From positions 15,043,397 through 15,107,396 of the forward strand of contig NC_134652.1 of assembly GCF_030463565.1 (NCBI RefSeq): a stretch of DNA of 64,000 nucleotides, written 5' to 3'. Shown one piece after another: positions 24,201 through 36,413 of this stretch. The notes below the pieces were generated by a model. That model saw nothing but the letters and a program-made list of their open reading frames with translations, did no database searches and was not told the origin of the DNA. The position numbers and the translations under genes are program-made. How positions within the stretch are numbered: position 1 is the first letter of the stretch; every line of letters begins with the position of its first letter. The DNA is from Pelecanus crispus. Taxonomy: Eukaryota > Chordata > Aves > Pelecaniformes > Pelecanidae.

Positions 24201-27042
24201 CCTCTGCAGATCAATTGCACAACCCCCCATTTTTAACAGGGGAAATGAGGTCCTTTTTTTTGTGCCCTTACATCATCTCAGGAGCAGCTGACCAACCCAT
24301 GTAACAGTTTTCTAAAAATATTTTGCCTGAGGCAGATGTTCAGGACAGAAAAAAATTCAGTCCGGGTAATGAAATAATTTGTCAAAGTTACAAACAACCG
24401 CAAACAGCTCCTAATGAGGTAACCCATCACCTCCCACGCCATGGGCCAGGAGCGCTCCCGCCAGAGCCCTGGCAGCCCTTCCCTGCTGCCAGGACAAGTG
24501 CTCGTGGCAATGGCCTGTTTCCAGCAGAGCAAGCTTCAGGACAGGTGAAATGTCTGCTCCTGGACACCGGCTTTCCTGGGGGAAAGAGGGTGCAGTCCCA
24601 GCATGGAAAAGGGAGACCAAAGTGTGATAAAGCAACTCATATCCTCAGCAGCTCACTCGTCGCTGGTGTTTGGGGGAGGCTGGGGAGCAAGCAGGGTTAC
24701 TGGCACAGCCACAGTGCTCCTGCCTCTGTCTTTGGGGACCGACCCAGTGGTGAGCATGGGGCTGGTGGCACAGACTGAGGGCACAGCCCCAGACGCACTG
24801 CACCTGTGCTGCTGACTCTCTACTCCCCACCTAAATATATGTATAAGGGCTTGCTCTGGATATGCACACACCCCAAAGGCGTGCATGCACAGCATCAGTG
24901 CTGCTCCAGCATCACGGGCTCGTGCACAAAACTGCCTATACCCTTCTACTGAATTTGCCCTATTTTAAATGACCGACTCAAATTCTGGTGATGAAATCAT
25001 CCTTTTCCCCAAGGCAAGAGGGACTGATGGCTGTGCTGCAACCAAAAGGGCTCTCCCCTATAGGGTAAGGGTTTCCCGCACCTATACCCACCACCCTCTC
25101 CATTATCCAAGGCAAAAAGCCCACGGCTGGTATTTTACTCCCATGAAGGAGCGGGGAAGGGCGTCCCCCTCCATCTCCCCATGTTTTGCAGTACTGAGGC
25201 AAAAGCAAAGCGTTGTCCAACATGGACGTCCAAAAGATGCACTGAGGAACAACAGCTTCCAGCGTGGTTTTGGAGATTTGCTGCCAAGGAGCAGCTGCCT
25301 TCCTCTGAGGATGGAGCCCCTGTCCAACAGCCCTGGGGAGCTGCAGGCAGCCTCACAGCAGGCTCAGCAGGGTGACTACACCGCTGGGGACAAGGGGCAG
25401 GTCCCCTTGCTGGAGGAGAGGAGACATTATTTTAGTCCTTCTTTCCTCTTTGTTTCACCTTAAGAACTGACTAATCAAGTGTGTTTAGTTTTGAGAATCA
25501 TTTTGAACATTTTCCCACGTCTAGCAATTTACTTACCTCAATGGTGCTTTCTCTCTCTCCCCAGGAAGGTCCCGATGTCTTTTGCCACAAATTAAGTAAT
25601 ATTCTCTTTCTTCTATGATTCAACAGCTCCGTGTCTCAGCTCTGAGTTACTAGTGAGATCACAGATCATGACAGAGCGCAGTAATTACCCTGAGGCATCC
25701 TTTACAGACCTCTAACATCCAGGCCAGGCGATTGCATTTGGGAGAAGTAAAATTCCCTTGTAGCTTGTGCTGTCCAGAGGATGCTTCCTACTCTTTTTAC
25801 ATCTTATTTTCCTGAGCTGTTACAAACTATTTAGCCTTTACTATGTTTTTGCCCAGGAGACCTGGAAAGGCAAAATGATTTCTCTAAGGTAATTGTTCTA
25901 CAGAGAGTGCACAACACTTTCTGAACCCGAGTCAGCACATAAATGCAAGCTGTTAAATGAGAAACCCAATGAGCATTAAAGCAGTTGAGAACCGAGACAG
26001 GCTGTACCCTGGCTAAAAATCACCTGTGGAGTTCAGCCAGGGGTCCTGCTGCCCTATAACAGCAAAATGGAGGGGGCCATAATGGCAAAATGGAAACATT
26101 ATCTGATTAGCCGCAGGTTTTTATTGCTGAGGGATGAACATTAACAGTCATTCCCACTCACTTTCAGGTAAAGGAGAACACAAATATTATGGTTGGTGCA
26201 ATTGTATTTCATTAAAGTAATTGTGCGAGTTGCTGTTTAGATCGGAGGAGATGACATTGTGGCCCTGTGAGTCAGTGTGTGTTGCACACCCGCTGTCGGC
26301 AACTGTAGGTACCCCTCCCCGCTGCTTTCGGCGTGATCCCGTCAAGGCAACCAGCCATGCAATGGGAGCCAGCGTGGGCAGAAACCCCAGTCCTGGCAAC
26401 AAGTGTACTTCAGTGGAGATGGTTCCTCTCTTTTTTAACAAAATAGGTAAATGTAACACCCTTTTTTTCCCTTTTTACTGAACGCATGTGGAAACCTGAG
26501 CTGAGAAGAAATCTGAAAATATTTTCAGGTGAAAGCTGGGGAGAGGAAAATTATGTTGAATATGTCAGAAAAAAACTGAGCTTCCTTATGTGGCAATGAG
26601 CTGCATTTATCTGTAAAATAAACTTTTGAGAGGAAAAGAGGAATTGCCTCTGGGATATTTAAAATGGACAGAAGATCATAATCCAGTCGCATGGGACAAA
26701 CGAGCCAGCTGCTCTCATTGCACCATGCCCTCTGACGGGGAGCAAGAAGGAGCCCCAATGCAAGGGCCTTGGATGTAGGTATGGTACAGATGTGACAGTA
26801 TGGGTATGATGTGTAGCCAAGAGCAGCCTTTGCCCCACAGTGCCATTCAGGTTTTGAAAGCTATTGATTTGCACAGCCTCCTGACTGAAGAGTTGGTCCT
26901 TTCAGCCCATTTTCATAGGGAAATCTGAGCTCACGGTGATGTGCCATGCTCAGAGCCAGGTGTGTGCTCCCTGCCTCCCCCCTGTCCCGCTCAGGGCTGG
27001 GGATCTGCTTCACCAAAAATAAGCGGGGCAGCGGCAGTAACG

Positions 27043-27058
27043 CAAATGAGCTCATTTG
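27043..27058. promoter_or_regulatory. Perfect 16-bp palindrome carrying two E-boxes, upstream of CALHM3
   Basis: CAAATGAGCTCATTTG is its own reverse complement. Each half is a CANNTG E-box (CAAATG and CATTTG). It lies about 490 bp before the CALHM3 start codon. Whether it is bound by a factor is not visible from sequence. Confidence 0.4.
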
Positions 27059-27547
27059 ACTCGCCTGGTTTCTCCCGGTCGATGAATCGCTCAACAGCCC
27101 TCAATCAGCAGAGAGGCCAGCTCACAGGAATCCACCGCCGGCTCTCCATTGAGAGTTAGCATCTCTGGGTGGGAGGGACCCAGCACTACCGGAGGCTGTC
27201 ACTGGTTGGCACATGGGACAGCCCTGAAAATGAAAAACAGGGTGGAAAAAATGGCTGCTGGAGGCTGTATCCATCTGCTCACCTAGAAAAGCTACCAACT
27301 GCCCTGGAAGATAAGCACTGGGTGAGAGACAGACCTGTGAAAGCCGCGTGCCAGTGGGGAAGCCCCAGCACAGGGTTTTCCCCCTGCCGCGGCAGCTCTC
27401 TTCCATCCCCATCCTCCTGCCCCGATTGACTGCAGCTGAGCTGCATCCTCCACCCCGCGGCAGCAGAAAGGGGGGCGAAGGGAGTCAGGCTGTGCCAGGC
27501 AGCCCAGGATATTTCCCAGGAGGAGCACCCCTGGCCAAAATAACATG

Positions 27548-30426
27548 ATGGACCGTTTCCGCATGATCTTTCAGCACTTCCAGTCCAACTCAGAGTCTGT
27601 AATGAATGGGATCTGTGGGCTGTTAGCCCTGGCTAGCATAAAGATGTATACCTGCTTTGACTTCAGCTGCCCCTGTCTGCCCCGGTACAACATGGCATAC
27701 GGCTTGGGGATCATGTTCGTACCGCCTGTTGCCCTCTTCCTCTGTGGCCTCATCCTCAACAGACAGTCCCTGGTGATGCTGGAGGAGTGGAGGCGACCGC
27801 AGGGGCGCAGAAAGAAGGACCTAGCTGTCATCAGGTGGGGTTTGCACCGGCAGTGGCGTCCCTCCTTTCACCTCCTGCTTAGCTGTCTCGCCTGCATAGC
27901 TTTGATCCACCTGGTAATTAATTTTCTTCTAAGCTCAGCTCCCAAGACCTTTCCCCACGAGTCTGGAGGGGCAAGGGCATGGTAAATGCATTTACAACAG
28001 CAGAAACAAAGGCAGAGCCTCATCCCATCCCAGCAAAGGAGGGCAGGAGCACCTCAACACCAATGGCTGAATTTATGCTGCCACCCTGGGAAACTGCGTT
28101 ATTGCCTGCCCTGTTGTGCACACGCAGGGTTTCTCCTGGGGCTTACACATGCAAAAAGATGAAGCATTTCCACTTAAATGTGCAGAAAGAGTGGCATTTT
28201 CATCATGGTCATTCTTTATTGATAGCCCTCCAGTTGAGTTTTTACTGACTTACACTGCTGGAAGGGAGAGGAGAATCACATTCAATCTGCTACAAACAGT
28301 TTTACCCAGCGCACAGGTTGGCACTGATTGCGGCAAGAAAAGCTGCAGAGAAAAGTGATTTTCCAGGTAGAAACTGAGCTGATGAGAAAAGAAAGAGTGA
28401 ATGAAGAAGACAAGGGAGAGCTGACAAAGATTTGTGCATAGGAGACATAAGTATACAGTTGAGGCAAGCACACAACAAGAGGACCGTGCACTGCATTGAA
28501 TGCAGGCAGCACGCAGGGCACTGCCACGCACTGGCACAGATTTCACTGGAAGGCAGCACCAACAAAGAGATCCCAGAGCAGAAGAGGCACTGGCTGGAGC
28601 AACGCTGGGGACAGTCCTGGGAGTCAGCTCCCTGGCTCTGGGAGGGGTTCTTGGCATAGGGCAGCCTGCATTCATCAAGGCTCTGGATGAAGAGAAAGCT
28701 CCCAGAATTTACCCACTCACTTCTCTCTCTCCTGCCCCAGGTACATGTGTTCCTCCATCATGCAGCGAGCCATGGTTGCCCCTATCGTCTGGATCATAGT
28801 CACCCTCCTGGATGGCAAATGCCTGATCTGCGCTTTCAGCAGCTCCGTGGATCCTGAGAAGTTTGTGGGCTTCGCCAACGTGAGCCCGGTGCAGGTGCAG
28901 CAGCTGCTGGCCAAGGTGCCCTGCAAGGACGACGAGCTCATGAGGAACAACACGTCCCGCAAGGCAGTGTCCAGGTACCTGCGCTGCTGGTCCCAGGTAG
29001 GTCACTGCCAGCAGAGGCCCCATGTCAGTGAGGTGCCCAGGGCACGCATCATCTGCTCCCGCTTGTCCTTGATTTGTCACAGCTTCACCATGGTCAGGCT
29101 GGGAGCAAGACTGCTCTTTGCTTCTTTATGCCCCCAAATGTTGCCACCTTCAGTGATAATCTCCAGAGTCACTTAGGTAGGGAAAAGGAAGGAAATAAAG
29201 GATGGTTTAATTAACAGAATTTTGTTTCTAGAAGAACCAGCAAGTTCTAAACCCAGATAATAAAAAGCAGGTTGCGAGGAATATAGGTGTCTCCTAAAGC
29301 CCTGTCCAGTGTCAGAAGATATTTCTAACCTCGCAGACATGACCCACTGTTTTAAGGACAGTGCAAGCTGAGACAGATGAAAGCAGCATGCTCAGGAATG
29401 ACAGGAGAACAGGGCGTGATGGGGAGTGGAGCCCTGGCCAGCCCCTGCTCTTGGTACAGGAGTGCCAGGTCAGAGATGAGGACCAGTGGGAGGGCATTGA
29501 AAACAAGCCCTTCCTTCTTACCAAAGGGAGTTGCACGTAGTCTGGGCTGTCTTCACCCTGCTGCCAGGACTCCTGGGCCCTGGAGCCAGTGCAGGTAGCA
29601 GATGAAGGTCTCTCTGGAGATAAGCAAGTGCTGAAGGAGAGCACTGAAATCCCCTTGCCCTGGGGCGTTCCTGTGCTCAAAGCAAATGCCTGGCTACTCC
29701 AGGCTAACTTTGCAAACAGTTATCGTACTGAACTAATGATGCACAGATAAATGTCCTATATTCACTGGGAGGAGATTACACCGACCCTCTCAGTGCCATT
29801 TGGGGGTGCTGGACTTCAGGGACAGGTTAAGGATGGGACTCCAGATATGCCACATCTCCCCTGCAGCCACACAAATTCCCTGTCTTGGTGATACAGGCAA
29901 ACAGCTTATGCCTGTCCTTGTGCCTGTTTTGCTCCTGTTACACTGTTTATTTCTTATCACCCAGGCACTCGGCTGGAGCATTTTGTTGATCCTTATTGTA
30001 GTAGCTTTCCTCGCCCACTGGCTCAGGCCTTGCTTCAACCAGGCCACCCTCCTGCAGGCACGTCACTGGAGCAACTACATTGACATTGAGCAAAAGATTT
30101 TTGAGGAAACCTGCTGTGAGCACAGCCAGCTCTTTGCTCACAAATGCATCCTCCACTTCTTCAAAAGCATGCGGCAAGAGATCAAACTGCACAGCTTCAG
30201 CTCGCCTAGGGAGGAAGAGGGGGCTGAAGGAGAGGAAGATCTTCCCTGGGGTATCAAAGATCAGGACCAGGTGAATAAACTTCTGAAAACGTGGTACTAT
30301 GAGAAACCTCCCCTGGATGTCAGCCAGGTGACCCAGAGGGATCCCCTGGGGCGAGAGAGATCCCTTCTGGCCTGGACAGATGGCCTTGGTAGCCGGTCCA
30401 AATTCCCCCGGCACACCAATGTGTAA
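27548..30426 (+). CDS. CALHM3: CALHM3, calcium homeostasis modulator 3 (three coding exons)
   Basis: Exons are 27548-27834, 28741-28996 and 29965-30426, giving 334 residues (human about 344). Junctions are GT-AG, and the protein starts [13 protein letters not shown], like human MDKFRMLFQHFQS. Four membrane segments are expected, near residues 20-37, 49-70, 97-120 and 182-203. Visible landmarks are Cys41 and Cys43 (CPC), the pore-region Asp120 in LLDGKC, Cys126, Cys157 and a sequon at Asn142 (FANVS). In mammals CALHM3 assembles with CALHM1 into the fast voltage-gated ATP-release channel of type II taste cells, at the plasma membrane. Exon 3 encodes the cytosolic helices ([14 protein letters not shown]) and the tail ending RHTNV. 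A second ATG directly precedes the chosen one (27545); homologues favour 27548. It is first in the tandem CALHM array. Confidence 0.95.
27835..28740 (+). other. CALHM3: CALHM3 intron 1 (906 bp)
   Basis: This intron splits the arginine codon at residue 96 (AG|G). The donor GTGGGG is weak, and the acceptor CCTGCCCCAG is good. CALHM1 and CALHM2 have no intron at the equivalent place. I see no repeat or second gene inside it. Confidence 0.85.
28997..29964 (+). other. CALHM3: CALHM3 intron 2 (968 bp)
   Basis: A phase-0 intron directly after the conserved RYLRCWSQ, with donor GTAGGT and acceptor TTATCACCCAG. The same position is interrupted in CALHM1 and CALHM2, so this is the ancestral intron of the family. 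Nothing else is recognised inside it. Confidence 0.88.
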
Positions 30427-30576
30427 AGGGGGCTTTGTCCTGCAGACACTGAAGAGGCACTGCCATACCTCTGCACAAAGCAGGACCAGCGAGTAGATGA
30501 CAGTGGTGCTCACATCTTCGTCCAAAACCTCAGCCCCAAAGGCTCTGCTCCAGGGCATGCCTAGAAAAACCTCCAA

Positions 30577-30582
30577 AATAAA
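30577..30582 (+). terminator. CALHM3: Polyadenylation signal, CALHM3
   Basis: AATAAA lies 151 bp after the CALHM3 stop codon and would give a short 3' UTR. An ATTAAA at 30668 is an alternative further downstream. Confidence 0.6.
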
Positions 30583-33500
30583 CTAGCTCTGAAGATCCAA
30601 AGGTCCCAGACTCAATCACTGTTAATGACATTTCTCAGCCAAGGGCTCTGTGTAGCACTTTTGTCATATTAAAGTTTGCAGCTCCTTACAGCTGTGATAA
30701 AACCATTCTGGCTCAAGGAAGGATTTAACCAAGGCAGCAACATCTGGCTGTGCATGCAAACCAACTGGAGCGGCAGCTTCACACAGGTGTGACAAGCTCC
30801 TGCCCATTTCAGTGAAACCTGGTTCAGAGAGTTAGCAGTTCTGACACTGAAATGATTTAATTGGCAACTCTTTTAGTACCACACCAACATGTTTACTCAG
30901 AAAGGCAAAACCACCTCCTACGTCTTCCCATCTGCTGAGAGCTCTGGCTGCCCCCAGCCCAGCTGCCAAACTGTTCAGCCTCCTCTAACAACCCGTCAAT
31001 ACTTCCATGCATTTGCAAAACAAAATATGGCAACACACTGAAATTCATAGAGCAGCATAAATTTAATTGAAGATACCTCTGGATAAGTGTCCCCGGACTG
31101 GGTTAGATTTGCAGAAGGAAAAGGAGATGGAGGCTTTGCTTAACATACCCAGAGCCACGGGACTGTGCTGGGGTTCAGGTGGCTGCTCTAAGCACTGGCA
31201 TTGGGCCATGGGAAGGACACACTGACTCTGCCTGAGAAGTCTGAACACAGATTTTAAACACTCCCCTGCTAGCTTTTAGTACACACCTATCTATCCAGAG
31301 GATCATCCTTGCATCACCTAGACAGGCATTCCCACCCTTAGTTTCAAAACTGCTTGAATGTAACCTTACCTCTGAGCCTCTAATGCTAATTACTTTCTTA
31401 CCTGCCTTTTTGCAGCCCCTGTTGTAGATGGTGCCAACCATGGTGCCAGTTCGACTGACACTTCTGTCCAACATTGCTGCGGGGATGCATTAAACTCTTT
31501 AACTGCAAACTAACCCAGTACAGACACATATATTCCTCCGGGCTGAGGCTCACACTGATGCCCACTTTGTCCCTGGGAGTGCGAGGTGCAAGATGGAGGG
31601 GCTGTGAGGAGGGGGTGTGAAGAAGAAACATCTCCTTGGCCGTGCATGGATAGATGGGGCAAGCAGGGCTTCCAGGAGGAAAGAAAAGGGTGGGAAAGGG
31701 GCAAAGAAACCTGCCACCACCTTGTGACTAAATCCAAAACAAGGGGTTGAATTGAAAACACATATTAATCCCCAAATTAACTTGTCGAGCTGCTGGGAGA
31801 TGGGTCACCTCCTCCCCAGTGTGCACAGGGTCAGGGAGGGAGGAGATGCTTGGCAAAACACAGGGAGGCTAAATAACTCCATGGCCCACCCGTGGGCAGC
31901 TGCACCCCTCTGCCAGCCAAGGCCGGGCCAGGAGCTGCGGGGTGCAGATCTTTTCTTATTTGTGTAACAAAATCAGCCCTGGCTGAATCTCTGAGCTCCC
32001 CTGGGCATGCTCAGAGAGGGCACAAAGCCAGCTGTGGCCCATGCTGGCTGGGAATAGCACAGCAGTCTTCCCACCAGGAGGTCTTTAGGTCCAGGTAGCT
32101 TCTGAGTTCTCTTCTGAAATCAGCATTGCACTTTGAATTTTATCTCTGGCTTACTTTTATCAGACACGACATCACAAATCTCAGGCTGAGACTCAGTTTG
32201 GACTCACCATTCCATGCTAGTCAAATCAGCTATTTTCCCAACCACCTCAGAACAGAGGTCCGCAGCTCCCCTTTGCATGCTGCTTACCATGTTCTAGATT
32301 TTAAGTTATCCCAGAGTGGCCACAAAATATGAAATGCAAAACAGGGGAAGAGGAACAACTTTGTCATCTGTATCAGGAGTGAGAAAACCAGAGGATTTAA
32401 GGGTGCTGCCATAGACTTTTGCAGGTCTACAAAGGCTCACACACTGCTGGAAGGGTCAGCCTGGTCATGGGGTAGCTCCAGCTGGACAGGGCCGTGGGTG
32501 TTCATCCCTCCCAGCCTCCTCCCCGAGTCCTGTGCTGTGTTCCCCTTTGAAGCCAGAGAACTCTTCTCCATTGTGGAAAATGGCATCTGGCACCCCGTGA
32601 TGGGACAAGAGGCAACAGGCACAAACCCAAAATGCAGGAAATTCCATTTAAACAGAAGAAAACTTACTTACTTTGAGGGTAATGGAACAGGCTGCCTAGA
32701 GAGATTGTGTCACCTCCATCAATGGAGATATTCACAACCCTATTAGATGCGTCCCTGAGTGTGCTTTGAGTGGGGGGGTGGACCAGACAATCTCCAGAGA
32801 TCCCTTCTCACCAGCTGTGCTAGGAGTGTGTTACCCTCCTGGAAGTGGGAGCAGAGAGGGTCATTCACAAAATTTAGCAGCTCTCTGCCTCTCAGGGATG
32901 GTCTGACGCCTGACCTACAGACATGTCTGACATGCTCAGCGACCTTCACCTGCCAAAAGCCTGTGAAACAGCAGGGCTGACTGCAAAGACAACTTCCCCA
33001 GTCTCTTCCCCAGCTCTTCTGATGGGAATTGTGACCATTTTCATGTCCCTCCTCTCCATATCCTGCATTGACTGGGACACACAAAGTCCTCCCCAGCTCC
33101 CTGGCTTGGTGTCTGTCTTGGCTTCCAGGTGCAGGACCCCACACTGGGAGGGACTTGGGCATGCACCATCTCTCCTACGACCTGGTTTCCAAAGCACAAG
33201 CAGGTTGGTATCGTGGGAGGAAGCATCAGCTCTGCCTTCTCTTGCAAATCAGTTCGAGTGAACTTTCTGTTGGCAAGCTCACAAAAACAAGGTCCTCCCT
33301 AACAAGGCAACACGGAAAGAAAGACCCAGGCATTGGCTTCTATGGGTTCTGTTTTGAATCCCACTGACTTATTGTTGGCTTCAGTGAGAACTGCCAGTGC
33401 TGCACACCCAGCAGACTCAGACCCTTCATTCATATTTAATGAAAGGCAGAGTTTTCCTGGAGATCAAAAAGCTCTCTGCTTTTTACAAGGTTGATTCATG

Positions 33501-36042
33501 CAGGCTTTGATGTGAACTGCTCTTCAAGAAGCCACTCGCCAGGTGAACAGAGAAGCCAGCTTGAGCTCTTAGCTAGCAATACAATAAGCCTCATCTATAT
33601 TAATGCAGACAAATCTCTTCCCATTTGATGAGATCATCCAATTAACCTCTCCACAGCAAGCAGAGCTAAGGCTGCCCAGGTGTTACCCACATGCTTTGTG
33701 CTCACCTCTGTGGTGGCATCTCAGGGTGAACTTGACATTATCAACTGACCCCCAGGGCTGGTGTGGGGGAAGACATCAGAAACTGCAGCACTGACTAAAG
33801 GTCAAAACAACTGGTTTGGCTTCCTACCTCTGTACTGACGCACTGCAAAACCTCAGGGAAAAGTATCTCCTGCATGCCACCGACCCATGTACAGCTTGCT
33901 TTGGTGACATGTCTCATAGCCACTAGTGCAGTCGTGCTGGTGCCCAGTCAGGTGTATCTTGATACCCATGTCAACAGCACAGGTGGTGCCTGGACTGGAG
34001 GGACTGAACATCTTGCAGGTAGTCAATACTGCAACCATCTGTTTTACAGTCACTTGTAGTCCCAATATTCCCCCATCTTTTGGCCAGCGTGAGGGAGCAA
34101 CCTAGTGTGTCAAAGCTGCTTTGTGAACTAGGAATAGAGATGCAGGAGACCACCACCAACACAATCCACTTCTTTTAGGTTTGTGCTGTAGGAGCTGAGC
34201 CTGGCCCAACCGTAGCTATCATATCTCATTACTGTTTGTCTCAGTTCTGGCAAGCTGGGGAGGAGTCTGTCTGGTCAGCTCTGTGCTGGCAAATGTGCAC
34301 AGGATCTCTGCACCGCAAAGCCCCTGGGTCTGCAGAGCTGACAGCAACAAGCTGAACTGAGCCGTGCCCTTGTGAAAGAGGAGAGGGATGGAAGTGATGG
34401 GAAAGCCTTGCACCCCAGTATCAACACATGGGACATGTCCAGCACAGACCTGAGCTGGCCCTGCCTGGGCTGCTCCTGGTGTGCAAAGAGCAGGGAGGGC
34501 AATGCAGGTATTCAGGTCCGCTTGGGTCCGGATCGCCTGGTGTTGCTACTGAATTAATAAGCCCAGGTAAAGTGGCACGGCTAAACTGTCAGCAATCCCA
34601 TGCTGTACGGACCAGCCAGCCCAGCACCCAGCTAGCTCAGTCCTCCCCGCACCATGCACTGGTTGCAAGGGAAATGTGCCCTTAGACACCTTCGCCTCAG
34701 GTCAAGGCATATGGCCCAATCCCAGCCCCAGCCCTTCCTGCTAAAGGGATGCACGTGGCTGGCTCAGGTAGTCCTTTTTCTGCCCTTCCCGGCAGGATTT
34801 AGGTGATCTTCAGAGGAGCGGCAGCTCCAGTGCACCCTCAGCCCCTGGGGCTGCTGGTACCCGCTGGCTTGATGGGCAGGAAGGGTTCTGCACAGTCCAT
34901 GCCTGTAGGTGGTCTGGTACTGCTGGGAAACACGGTCCCTTGGGGGAGAGCAGCTGCCCTTGGGCCAGGGAGGCCACTGGCTGGATTTACACATCCTTCT
35001 TGTAATCCCAGTTCCTGCACATCCCAGATTTATCAAGGGGCTGGGATTACACCCACAAAAGGCAGCTGCAAGAGAATTGTTCAGCCTCCATCACTGCTGT
35101 CCAGAGCAAAGTGCCATCAAGCCCTTCAGAAATGCTCATTGAAAGTGGGTGAAAAGAAGAAATCTCAGGCGAAAAGCTGAATCTCAGAGCTTTGCTGGGC
35201 AGGGAGCATCTCCTGAGAAAGCAGAGGCACCCAGGGCTTGGATGCTTTCAGCAGGACCCACCTGCAGAGCAGGGTGTGTCCTCTGTGCCCCTGTCCCTGC
35301 AGCCCTCTCTCCTTTCTCTGCCTGCTTTTCTCCAGCCCTAAAGCCAGGAAAAGCACTATGAGCCTCTGGATGTGACCAGACTATGTGAGCCAGGGTTTGA
35401 AGGATATTTTTAGCAAGCCCCGAGGGCACAGGGCTGTGAAAACCAAGGAGCTACAAGTGTCACCTTGTAAGTCTGGCTGAAACACAGACATTTGTAGGAT
35501 GGAGGGGAGCAAATAACAGACTTTGGCAGTACAGATACAACATCCCACAGCACCGAGAGCTTTAATCTTCTTCCTCTGCCTTTCCTTTTCTCTACCCTTC
35601 CCTCTGCAGAACAAAACAGAGAAAAGGCATTTCCCAGTGAAGCAGAAGCAGGTACAGACCAGGGGGCTGGCAGACCTGTGAGGCACTTGCATTAGATGCT
35701 GCGGGGGGGGTGCAGACACGGAGGGCACGGGGAAGCTCTGGTGCCCTGTTTTTCCCTGTGTGTGGCACCACAGAGGTGGGGCGTCCCGTTTGGTCCTGGG
35801 AGGAGCACCTGCCTCCTGCATTTGCAAACAGCTTCACAGAGGCCGACCAGCCAACTCCCCATTCTGCCCAGGGCACAGATTGCTCTGGGGAGGGCACAGC
35901 CATGGTAATACCTGCACCCTCCAGCCAAGGGGACCGGTGACCAGGGGACTGCAGAAATGGGGATGTGGGTAAGAACGAAGATAGGTTTAGCAAACCAGAA
36001 ACAACCCAGGTCCCACAGACCCAAAGAAGAGCAGAAGGAAGC
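30583..36042. other. Intergenic region between CALHM3 and CALHM1
   Basis: About 5.5 kb without a supportable coding exon. It contains a CR1 3' fragment near 32.6-32.83 kb and otherwise single-copy DNA. Many short open frames on both strands lack similarity to anything I recognise and show no splice logic. Confidence 0.6.
32590..32832 (+). mobile_element. CR1 LINE 3'-end fragment
   Basis: The order of motifs matches the CR1 3' end: GGGACAAGAGGCAACAGGCA, AGGAAATTCCATTTAAACAG, GGAACAGGCTGCCTAGAGAG, ATCAATGGAGATATTCA, then CAATCTCCAGAGATCCCTTC. It is severely 5'-truncated, as usual for CR1, and moderately diverged. Confidence 0.85.
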
Positions 36043-36364
36043 AAATTCTGAACTTTTGCAAGCAGCAGCAAAATCAGCAGAAAAAAGTGTTTTAATTTTC
36101 TGCTTTAAATATTGGGGCTGTAAGGGTGCATAAATGAATCAGTGAACTGCACAGAGACTTGATGATTCCCATCTTTGAAGAGCGGGGCTGAAAGAATGAA
36201 GTAAATTCTGAATTTTTGCAAGCAGCAAAATCAGCAGAAAAAAGTGTTTTAATTTTCTGCTTTAAATATTGGGGCTGTAAGGGTGCATAAATGAATCAGT
36301 GAACTGCACAGAGACTTGATGATTCCCATCTTTGAAGAGCGGGGCTGAAAGAATGAAGTAAATT
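36043..36364 (+). repeat. Tandem duplication, two 157-160 bp copies, in the CALHM1 5' flank
   Basis: Copy A is 36043-36202 (160 bp) and copy B is 36203-36359 (157 bp). They differ by one substitution (AACTTTTGC against AATTTTTGC) and one 3-bp AGC indel. A short repeat of the unit start (AAATT) at 36360-36364 marks the duplication joint. Each copy contains a TATA-like TTTAAATA (36104-36111 and 36261-36268). The second lies about 150 bp before the CALHM1 start codon, so the duplicated unit probably overlaps the promoter or 5' UTR. Near identity means the event is recent, unless it is an assembly artefact. Confidence 0.95.
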
Positions 36365-36413
36365 GAGGCCACAGCTTGGACCCCAGTCAGGGGAGGAATC
36401 ACATCAAGGGAAG

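Larger units (their letters stand above)
7751..27547. other. Intergenic region between NEURL1 and CALHM3 (divergent)
   Basis: About 20 kb with no coding exon I can support. The open frames are short, lack recognisable protein similarity and do not join through splice sites into a plausible product. Contents I can name are two small GC-rich patches (20.04-20.20 and 20.95-21.22 kb), a weak MIR-like relic near 11.75 kb, homopolymer tracts (A13 near 9678, T12 near 20260, A15 near 21500), and stretches of balanced high-complexity DNA that may be conserved enhancers (about 16.7-17.15 and 25.5-26.35 kb). The 5' UTR of CALHM3 should lie at the right end. Confidence 0.6.
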
